From the IMG/VR virus record IMGVR_UViG_3300025809_000110, positions 1-26,221 of that record: 26,221 nt of DNA; one strand, 5' to 3'. The position numbers and the translations under genes are program-made. Below, piece by piece: positions 1 through 5,664 of the stretch (the first letter of the stretch is position 1; every line of letters begins with the position of its first letter). Source of the stretch: a virus. Below the pieces are notes generated by a model that searched no databases, was not told the origin of the DNA, and saw nothing but the letters and a program-made list of their open reading frames with translations.

Positions 1-87
1 TGGAAAGGTAAAAAATATCCAAGATCTCAAATGCAAGAAGGTGCTGAAAACTTACCTTGGGAAAAAGAAGCTTATAAAAATGCATAA
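1..87 (+). CDS. C-terminal end of an unidentified gene (5' truncated)
   Basis: The window opens inside a reading frame that runs 28 codons from base 1 to a TAA at 85-87. The visible peptide is basic and rich in Lys, Glu and Trp, and it ends in EKEAYKNA. Nothing here identifies a family. It is followed after 23 bases by the next gene on the same strand, with an A-rich leader (aaataataataac) like those before other genes in the window. This supports it being a real upstream gene of the same operon. The start lies outside the window. Confidence 0.5.
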   Translation, partial: WKGKKYPRSQMQEGAENLPWEKEAYKNA

Positions 88-110
88 AACAAAAACTAAA
101 TAATAATAAC

Positions 111-950
111 ATGGCATATAACCAAAACTTTGGAAAAGAAAAATCCAACCCGTTAGCAGATATAGCTGGCAAACTAAAAGAAGGTAGTGGACTAGGTAGT
201 ACTAGCGACAGTGCTGCAACGATGTATGGAGCGCCTGTGCATATGAAAAGTGGCGGAAGTCAAATTGGTCATTTATCTGGAATAAACTATGGGTCTCCTG
301 TACACAGTGAAGGCCATGGCGCACCAGAAGGACACACTCACAGTAGTGAAGGTTCTGATGATTACACATATCAAAAAGCGGTTAAACCTTCTTCTAAAAA
401 TGTTTCTAAAAAAGCTACAAGAAAGCAAGCCAAAGATTTATATAATGCTGCTCAAGCAGGATACGGTAGTCAAGCTTACTCAGAAGGTGGTAGTGGAACA
501 AGTGTAAAAATAGGGAAGCAACCTGGAAACAAAAGAAATATAATAAGCGTGCGTAAAAGCAAAGGTGGTACTACTGCTGGATATGGATCTGAGGGGCCTG
601 TATATGACGAAGCTAATAAAAATGTTTCCAAAAGAGATATTAAAAAGCAATTAAGGAAAAGCGGTAGTGTTACAGTTAAAGGGGGGAAGGTGACATCTGG
701 AACAACATTAACTAAAACCGCAAAAGGTTCTGTTAAGCGTGACACCCATAAAGCAAACCTTAAAAAGAAAAAAGAAGATTTTTCAACTAAAAAAGCCGCT
801 GAAAAACAGAGTATGATTACGGCTAGAGCAAACAAAAAAGCAGAACAAGAAACAAAAAGAAACGAATATAAAGCAAAGCAGGCCTCAAGAAAAGCTTTGA
901 TATTAGCAAAAAGAAAAGCAGAGAAAGAAAAAAAATCTAAAAAATCATAA
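111..950 (+). CDS. Basic, low-complexity Gly/Ser/His/Lys protein with YG-x-P repeats
   Basis: I do not recognise a family for this 279-residue protein. It is strongly basic and probably disordered. The N-terminal 165 residues carry four degenerate repeats built on Tyr-Gly: YGAPVH (39-44), YGSPVH (60-65), YGSQAY (118-123) and YGSEGPVY (158-165). A KNVSK motif follows at 96-100 and again around 169, each leading into a Lys/Arg helix. The last 60-70 residues are a Lys/Glu/Ala-rich, probably helical tail. There are no membrane segments and no signal peptide. The gene is packed with the following basic protein (2-base gap) and sits two genes before the holin. A small decoration, DNA-condensing or internal virion protein is possible, but that is inference from charge and location only. 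The start at 111 has a typical A-rich leader. Confidence 0.75.
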   Translation: MAYNQNFGKEKSNPLADIAGKLKEGSGLGSTSDSAATMYGAPVHMKSGGSQIGHLSGINYGSPVHSEGHGAPEGHTHSSEGSDDYTYQKAVKPSSKNVSKKATRKQAKDLYNAAQAGYGSQAYSEGGSGTSVKIGKQPGNKRNIISVRKSKGGTTAGYGSEGPVYDEANKNVSKRDIKKQLRKSGSVTVKGGKVTSGTTLTKTAKGSVKRDTHKANLKKKKEDFSTKKAAEKQSMITARANKKAEQETKRNEYKAKQASRKALILAKRKAEKEKKSKKS

Positions 951-952
951 CC

Positions 953-1762
953 ATGCCACACAAAAAAGGACATAAAGATCCAGCTAAAAAAGCAAACAAA
1001 AATAAACCCCTTGGTAAAAAGAGTGTTAATGACTCTCCTGAAACAGAGGCTCGAAGAATAAAAGAATACAAAATAGCAAAAGCAGCTAGGGAGGCTGATA
1101 ATAAAAAAGCTGAGGAAAAAGGAAAGGCATCAAAAGCGCATGCAAAGAGTAATGCATCTTCAACTGCTCCTGCTAAAAACTTAGGTACAGTATCTGACGG
1201 AACTCCTTTTTATAAAAGAGGCCCACTATATGCACATGAAGCAGGTCATACTGATCCTACTAAAGAAGCAAAAGCAAAAGCAGAAGCTAAAAAGAAAGCT
1301 GAAGCTAACGCTTCTAAAGGAAAAAAAGTTTACGGTAAAACTACCAGAACTAAAACAACTAGCGATACAGGTGTTACTACGCATACCGCATCAACCCCCT
1401 ATACGACAAGTGGAAGCGGAAATGCTACTACTAAGAAATCTTATAAACAACTTAAGGCAGAAGGCGGAGACGTAGAAGCGGCTAAAAAGTTTAACGCTAG
1501 CGCTACATCATCTGGAGTTAAAACAAGGTCTTACAAAACTTTTGACGTAAAACCAGTAGGTATAAAGATTACTCCTATGGTGCCAACCGCATCAATAATT
1601 ATTCCAAAGAAACCAACCAACACTAAAAAAACACCACCCCCACCATCTTTAACATCATTTAAAGGTAAAAGTGGAACATACAGTTTGAAAGGCATAGACA
1701 CGAGTGGCCGGGGTGGAAGAAAAAGCGGTAGCGGAGGCGGAAGAGTCTGCGGTTGTAAATAA
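953..1762 (+). CDS. Basic Lys/Ala/Thr/Gly-rich protein ending in a Cys-x-Cys tail
   Basis: This 269-residue protein of unknown function is strongly basic and low in complexity. The first half is Lys/Ala/Glu-rich and probably helical or disordered. The middle is Thr/Ser-rich. A proline run lies near residue 225, and the C-terminus is Gly/Ser/Arg-rich and ends RVCGCK. Around residues 87-102 it carries a Tyr, Gly, Pro and His-rich segment (YKRGPLYAHEAGHTDP) that echoes the YGSPVHSEGHGAPEGH segment of the preceding protein, so the two may be diverged relatives. The gene begins 2 bases after its neighbour and its TAA abuts the holin ATG, so it is probably translated as part of the same message. 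The terminal CGC pair could bind metal or form a disulfide, but this is not demonstrable. The HEAGH string is discussed under rejected items. Confidence 0.72.
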   Translation: MPHKKGHKDPAKKANKNKPLGKKSVNDSPETEARRIKEYKIAKAAREADNKKAEEKGKASKAHAKSNASSTAPAKNLGTVSDGTPFYKRGPLYAHEAGHTDPTKEAKAKAEAKKKAEANASKGKKVYGKTTRTKTTSDTGVTTHTASTPYTTSGSGNATTKKSYKQLKAEGGDVEAAKKFNASATSSGVKTRSYKTFDVKPVGIKITPMVPTASIIIPKKPTNTKKTPPPPSLTSFKGKSGTYSLKGIDTSGRGGRKSGSGGGRVCGCK

Positions 1763-2170
1763 ATGAAAAAGATAATTCAGTGGCTATCAGGTGGCGTTAT
1801 CAAAGAAATTGGTAACGTCATTGACAAGCTTACTACTACCGACGAGGAAAGGTTAGAAGTAAAGAAACAAATACAGCAGATATTAGAAGACGCGGATACT
1901 AAAGCTCAAGAGCAAGTTAGCAAGCGTTGGGAAGCAGATATGAAGTCTGATAGCTTTTTAAGTAAAAACATCAGGCCTTTTATATTAATATATTTAACTG
2001 TAATTTTTACGTCTTTGGCTTTCTTTGATGGTAATATAGGTCAGTTTGAAATAGCTGAAGAATATATACCAATATTTCAAACATTATTAGTAACGGTGTA
2101 TGGCGCTTACTTTGTTGGGAGAACTTGGGAAAAAGCGAAAAGTATAGGTAATAATAAAAATAATAACTAA
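1763..2170 (+). CDS. Putative holin, GTA-type 3TM holin family
   Basis: This 135-residue protein matches what is known of the HOLIN_3TM (gene transfer agent holin) family. It has an amphipathic N-terminal region, a charged helical stretch (residues about 27-60), then the family hallmark WEADMKSDSFLSKNIRPFIL (56-75) leading into a first hydrophobic segment (73-88). After a short acidic loop there is a second hydrophobic segment (about 103-118) followed by GRTWEKAK. The pattern (charged helix, Ser-x-Leu-Ser-x-Asn-x-Arg-Pro, two or three membrane helices, Arg-x-x-Glu-Lys tail) is characteristic. It would form lesions in the inner membrane at the end of infection. No endolysin or spanin is visible beside it. 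The length fits the family. The ATG abuts the stop of the previous gene. Confidence 0.82.
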   Translation: MKKIIQWLSGGVIKEIGNVIDKLTTTDEERLEVKKQIQQILEDADTKAQEQVSKRWEADMKSDSFLSKNIRPFILIYLTVIFTSLAFFDGNIGQFEIAEEYIPIFQTLLVTVYGAYFVGRTWEKAKSIGNNKNNN

Positions 2171-2187
2171 CAATTAAATTTAATAAA

Positions 2188-2424
2188 ATGAGTAAAATCA
2201 CAGAACAAGAATTAACAAACATTCAAGAGCAGCAAACAGAGCTTAATAAAGTATTAGGAACTATAGGTTACCTAGAGGCTCAAAAGCATTCGGAATTGCA
2301 TAAAGTAGCTGCAATTAATGAAAATATTAATGAACAGAAAAAATTGCTTGAAGAAGCATATGGACCTGTAAACATTAATTTAGAAGATGGTAGTTACACA
2401 GCAGTAGAAACTGATGGCAAGTAA
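2188..2424 (+). CDS. Small coiled-coil protein, unknown function
   Basis: This 78-residue acidic protein is dominated by a predicted coiled coil: residues 1-55 are rich in Glu, Gln, Leu and Asn with few helix breakers. It ends in a short segment of the form YGPVNINLEDGSY (58-70). Small proteins with this layout, a helix of about 50-60 residues followed by a Tyr-Gly, Ile-Asn, Gly-x-Tyr tail, recur in marine phages, usually without assigned function. That statement is from memory. The gene lies 17 bases after the holin and overlaps the next gene by 11 bases (ATG at 2414 inside its last codons), which suggests translational coupling. It could be a chaperone or minor structural component, and I would not go further. 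Confidence 0.72.
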   Translation: MSKITEQELTNIQEQQTELNKVLGTIGYLEAQKHSELHKVAAINENINEQKKLLEEAYGPVNINLEDGSYTAVETDGK

Positions 2425-2641
2425 TATAAGAAAAATAAGTATAGGATCTGATTATAAAAATGACGCCATGCATTATGCTGTAGGACAGCAAGTGTATGGT
2501 GGTCATACTATTTCTAATATTATATTTGAAGATCAAGATAATTCTTACAATATCTATATAAAAAAAGAAGACGAGGTATTACCTTGGAAGAAATTTAATG
2601 CTCACATGTCCATATCGGTCGAGTATGATTTAGAATATTAA
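2414..2641 (+). CDS. Small protein of unknown function
   Basis: This 75-residue protein probably has a small beta-rich fold: alternating hydrophobic residues occur in IRKISIG, QQVYGGHTISNIIFED, SYNIYIKKED and SISVEYDLEY. There is no signal peptide, no membrane segment and no recognisable catalytic motif. It starts inside the coding sequence of the upstream gene (11-base overlap), and its TAA shares a base with the next ATG (TAATG at 2639-2643). It is therefore tightly embedded in a translationally coupled string. I do not recognise a family. The tight overlaps on both sides and consistent codon use make it a credible gene. Confidence 0.68.
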   Translation: MASNIRKISIGSDYKNDAMHYAVGQQVYGGHTISNIIFEDQDNSYNIYIKKEDEVLPWKKFNAHMSISVEYDLEY

Positions 2642-3246
2642 TGAGAAGCTTAGAATGTTTTATAGTTAAGCCGTTAGGCGAAAGATACAATAATGATATT
2701 AATGTTGGTGAAAAAAAGTTAATAACCAACGCTAATATAGAAAGCTTTCGTCACATAAATAAAAAAGCGGTAATTGTAGAAACCCCTAAGAACTTTAAGA
2801 CTCCAATAAAAAAAGGGGATATAGTTCTTATACATCATAATATATTTAGAAGATATTATGGTATGAGTGGGAAAGAGAAAAATGGTAGTACCTATTTCAA
2901 AGACGATATGTACTTTGCGTACCCGGAACAAATATATGTGTACCAAAAAAATGATAAATGGTACACAAATATAAATTATTGTTTCGTAGCACCTATTGAA
3001 GAAACAGACCATTTAAAGCCTGAAAAAGAACAAAAGCATATTGGTATATTAAAATATGGAAACAGCGAGCTAGAGGCGCTTAATATAAGCCCAGGAGATC
3101 TTGTTGGATTTAAACCGCTACGTGAGTTTGAATTTGTGTTTAATAAGCAAAGGCTTTATTGTATGAAATCAAATGATATTGTAATTAAATATGAACGTAG
3201 AGGAAACGAAAAGGAGTATAATCCAAGCTGGGCAGAAAGCAGTTGA
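2641..3246 (+). CDS. Putative tandem GroES-like co-chaperonin (gp31-like)
   Basis: This 201-residue protein appears to contain two GroES-type beta barrels in series. The first opens with KPLGER (10-15), matching the RPLGDR start of GroES, and continues with a KKAVIVETPK strand (41-50), KKGDIVLIHH (57-66, the GroES KVGDRV-like strand) and a closing EQIYVY strand (96-101). The second begins at CFVAPIEE (114-121) and contains an HIGILKYGN strand, SPGDLVGFKP (150-159) and LYCMKSNDIVIKYE (172-185), equivalent to the closing strand of GroES. T4 gp31 and similar phage co-chaperonins help the host GroEL fold the capsid protein, so a role in capsid folding fits the position upstream of the head genes. 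The two-barrel assignment is my reading of motifs and needs a profile or structure check. The last 56 bases overlap the next gene in another frame. Confidence 0.55.
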   Translation: MRSLECFIVKPLGERYNNDINVGEKKLITNANIESFRHINKKAVIVETPKNFKTPIKKGDIVLIHHNIFRRYYGMSGKEKNGSTYFKDDMYFAYPEQIYVYQKNDKWYTNINYCFVAPIEETDHLKPEKEQKHIGILKYGNSELEALNISPGDLVGFKPLREFEFVFNKQRLYCMKSNDIVIKYERRGNEKEYNPSWAESS

Positions 3247-3463
3247 GGAATTAATTAAGGTAGCAAAAGAAGCTATTGTTGATTCTGATGATGATATATC
3301 CGCTGATAGACTTAAAAATGCAGCAGCTACTAAAAAGCTAGCTATATTTGATGCGTTTGAAATACTTAACCGTATTGAAGAAGAAGAGGGTTACTTAGAG
3401 ACGAAAGATACTAATAGCAAACAAGCCAAATTTAAAGGCTTTGCTGAAGGAAGATCGAAATGA
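3191..3463 (+). CDS. Small helical protein before terL; candidate small terminase subunit
   Basis: This 90-residue, mostly alpha-helical, acidic protein has a recognisable block DRLKNAAATKKLAIFDAFEI (residues 39-58) between charged helices. It overlaps the end of the previous gene by 56 bases and overlaps the terL start by 4 bases (ATGA at 3460-3463). That ATGA arrangement is the classic position and coupling of a small terminase subunit. However, 90 residues is short for a TerS, and no DNA-binding helix-turn-helix is obvious, so the terminase role is inference from position only. The frame has no other internal ATG, so the start at 3191 is the only ATG choice. A shorter form from a non-ATG codon after 3246 would avoid the overlap. 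Confidence 0.68.
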   Translation: MNVEETKRSIIQAGQKAVEELIKVAKEAIVDSDDDISADRLKNAAATKKLAIFDAFEILNRIEEEEGYLETKDTNSKQAKFKGFAEGRSK

Positions 3464-5664
3464 GTTACGAACAGCAATTAGTAAAACAACTACCCGATCA
3501 TATAAAAGAAAGTGTTATTAAAAAAAATAACAAATCTAAAAAATGGGAATATGGGTATAACGAAGATTATGATGTTGTTGTAATAAGCAAGACCGGTCAA
3601 ATTGAAGATATTATTGAGATTCAAAATCTTAAAATTGCTTTACCTAAGAGAGAAGAGCAAGTTAAGTCTGAATCTAAAAAATGGGAAAAAGAAGCCTACC
3701 CCAAAGAACTAAGTAAAATAAAAAATGTATCTGACTGGGAGGCAAAGCCAGAACACTTTAGAAACAAATGGTATGACTATATTGATAAAGAATTCAAAAG
3801 GCGCGATGAAGGCTTATGGTTTTATAACAAGAATAAGTATATTTATATTACTGGTTCTCACTTTATGTACTTGCAGTGGTCCAAAATTGATGTTGGGGCA
3901 GCAGACTTTAGGGAATCAAATAGATTATTCTTTATATTCTGGGAAGCTTGCAAGGCCGACTCACGATGCTATGGAATGTCATATCTTAAAAACCGTAGGA
4001 GTGGATTTTCGTTCATGTCCTCAGCTGAAACTGTTAACCTCGCAACAATATCCTCGGATTCACGGTTTGGAATATTGTCAAAGTCTGGCTCTGACGCTAA
4101 GAAGATGTTCACAGACAAGGTCGTACCGATATCCGTCAACTACCCGTTCTTCTTTAAGCCCATCCAAGACGGTATGGACAGGCCCAAAACCGAACTTGCC
4201 TATCGTGTCCCCGCATCCAAGCTTACCCGTAAGAAACTTGAAGCCAACGAAGCGCAAAAAGATCTTGAGGGATTAGATACAACTATTGATTGGAAAAACA
4301 CAGGTGATAACTCCTATGATGGAGAAAAATTAAAACTATTAGTCCACGATGAAAGTGGAAAGTGGGAAAGACCAGATAACATATTAAACAATTGGCGAGT
4401 AACTAAAACAACACTAAGACTAGGTAGTAGAATTGTTGGTAAATGTATGATGGGATCAACATCAAACTCGCTAGATAAAGGTGGTGAAAATTTTAGAAAA
4501 CTTTACAATGACTCAGATGTTACGAAAAGAAACGCCAATGGACAGACTCGTTCAGGACTCTATTCTTTGTTCATACCTATGGAATGGAACTACGAAGGAT
4601 ACATTGACTCTTATGGCTTACCTGTATTCGATAAGCCGACCGGTACAGTATTAGGCCCTCAGGGGGAGAAAATTAAAACAGGTGTTATAGAGTATTGGAA
4701 CAACGAAGTTGAAGGGCTTAGAGACGACCAAGATGGTTTAAATGAATTTTACAGACAATTTCCACGTACAACTAAACACGCATTTAGAGATGAAGCAAAG
4801 CAGTCGCTTTTTAATCTAACAAAAATATACGAGCAAATTGATTACAACGAAGATTTAAGAAATACAAGCACAGTAACCCAAGGTAATTTTTATTGGGAAG
4901 GTGGCATTAAAGATTCTAAAGTTATATTTGCTCCAACTAAAGAAGGAAGATTTTTTATATCTTGGATACCTGATTTAGTATTACAAAATAACGTGCTATT
5001 TAAAAATGGATTAAGATGGCCAGGCAACGAACACATTGGTGCTTTTGGTTGTGATAGTTATGATATATCAGGGACAGTTGATGGTAAGGGTTCTAAAGGG
5101 GCCTTGCACGGGTTAACTAAGTTTAGCATGGAGAACGCTCCTATTAATACATTTTTCTTAGAGTACATATCTAGGCCTCAAACGGCTGATATATTTTTTG
5201 AAGATGTGCTTATGGCTTGTGTGTTCTACGGAATGCCAATACTTGCTGAAAATAATAAACCTAGATTATTGTACCATTTTAAAAGAAGAGGCTACAGGGG
5301 ATACAGCATGAATAGACCAGACAAACTTAAACTGTCTGTTACTGAAAGAGAAATTGGCGGTATGCCAAATTCAAGTGAAGATATAAAGCAAGCGCACGCG
5401 GCCGCTATTGAAGCTTACATAGAAGATCATGTGGGTTTAACAGAAAATGGATATGGTACAACTTATTTCCAAAGAACTCTAGAGGACTGGGCGAAGTTTA
5501 ATATAAATAACAGAACTAAGCATGATGCTTCCATAAGCTCAGGATTAGCCATAATGGCTTGTAACAAAAATAAATATAGACCATCTCCCAAAAGAGAATT
5601 AAGGTCAACTCCATTAGGGATAAAAAAATATAACAATAAAGGGGCAAGCTCAAAAATAATGTAA
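3460..5664 (+). CDS. terL: Terminase large subunit (TerL)
   Basis: This 734-residue packaging motor has an N-terminal ATPase and C-terminal nuclease. The ATPase part carries a deviant Walker A of the Arg-rich phage type, KNRRSGFS (177-184). The Walker B motif LLVHDE (293-298) ends in the catalytic Asp-Glu pair, and the coupling motif is STSN (333-336). The nuclease (RNase H-like) domain contains GCDSYD (530-535), whose Asp residues are candidates for the metal-binding acidic cluster. Residues 1-165 precede the Walker A and include an aromatic-rich KNKYIYITGSHFMYLQW stretch, long for a terminase and reminiscent of TerL proteins from Bacteroidota podoviruses and crAss-like phages. The protein docks on the portal and cuts concatemeric DNA. 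The start overlaps the upstream stop by 4 bases, and the portal ATG follows the TAA directly. Codon use changes abruptly between about 3960 and 4265 (see separate entry). Confidence 0.93.
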   Translation: MSYEQQLVKQLPDHIKESVIKKNNKSKKWEYGYNEDYDVVVISKTGQIEDIIEIQNLKIALPKREEQVKSESKKWEKEAYPKELSKIKNVSDWEAKPEHFRNKWYDYIDKEFKRRDEGLWFYNKNKYIYITGSHFMYLQWSKIDVGAADFRESNRLFFIFWEACKADSRCYGMSYLKNRRSGFSFMSSAETVNLATISSDSRFGILSKSGSDAKKMFTDKVVPISVNYPFFFKPIQDGMDRPKTELAYRVPASKLTRKKLEANEAQKDLEGLDTTIDWKNTGDNSYDGEKLKLLVHDESGKWERPDNILNNWRVTKTTLRLGSRIVGKCMMGSTSNSLDKGGENFRKLYNDSDVTKRNANGQTRSGLYSLFIPMEWNYEGYIDSYGLPVFDKPTGTVLGPQGEKIKTGVIEYWNNEVEGLRDDQDGLNEFYRQFPRTTKHAFRDEAKQSLFNLTKIYEQIDYNEDLRNTSTVTQGNFYWEGGIKDSKVIFAPTKEGRFFISWIPDLVLQNNVLFKNGLRWPGNEHIGAFGCDSYDISGTVDGKGSKGALHGLTKFSMENAPINTFFLEYISRPQTADIFFEDVLMACVFYGMPILAENNKPRLLYHFKRRGYRGYSMNRPDKLKLSVTEREIGGMPNSSEDIKQAHAAAIEAYIEDHVGLTENGYGTTYFQRTLEDWAKFNINNRTKHDASISSGLAIMACNKNKYRPSPKRELRSTPLGIKKYNNKGASSKIM
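3960..4265 (+). other. Codon-usage island inside terL (ATPase core)
   Basis: By hand count, GC content in 3961-4260 is about 46 percent (138 of 300). The nearby block 4321-4380 has 22 of 60. In this segment leucine is encoded by CTT, CTC or TTG and never by TTA, although TTA is common elsewhere in the window. Codons such as GTC, CCC, AAC, ATC, TCC and GCC appear repeatedly. TTA returns at the codon starting at 4273. The reading frame is uninterrupted. The island encodes roughly residues 168-269, which include the Walker A motif and the following strand-helix region. Confidence 0.7.

Noticed and set aside
476-973. Minus-strand open frame of 165 codons rich in Phe and Leu
   Set aside because: It is antisense to the Lys/Glu-rich basic protein. 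Complementing AAA and GAA codons yields Phe-rich frames automatically, and no other gene in the window is on the minus strand.
1233-1247. HEAGH string in the 269-residue basic protein, formally an HExxH zinc-peptidase motif
   Set aside because: It sits in a short low-complexity, disordered-looking segment without flanking helices or a third ligand, and resembles the non-catalytic HSEGH segment of the neighbouring protein.
3725-4276. Open frame of 183 codons overlapping terL in the +2 register, with a signal-peptide-like hydrophobic stretch from Met at 3806
   Set aside because: It lies wholly within a confidently assigned gene. The absence of TTA codons in the terL codon island removes the stops that would normally appear in this register, so it can stay open by chance. 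The residue pattern after the hydrophobic part looks like a shadow (Ser/Pro/Arg-rich) and the lipobox is poor. Kept only as one possible explanation for the island.
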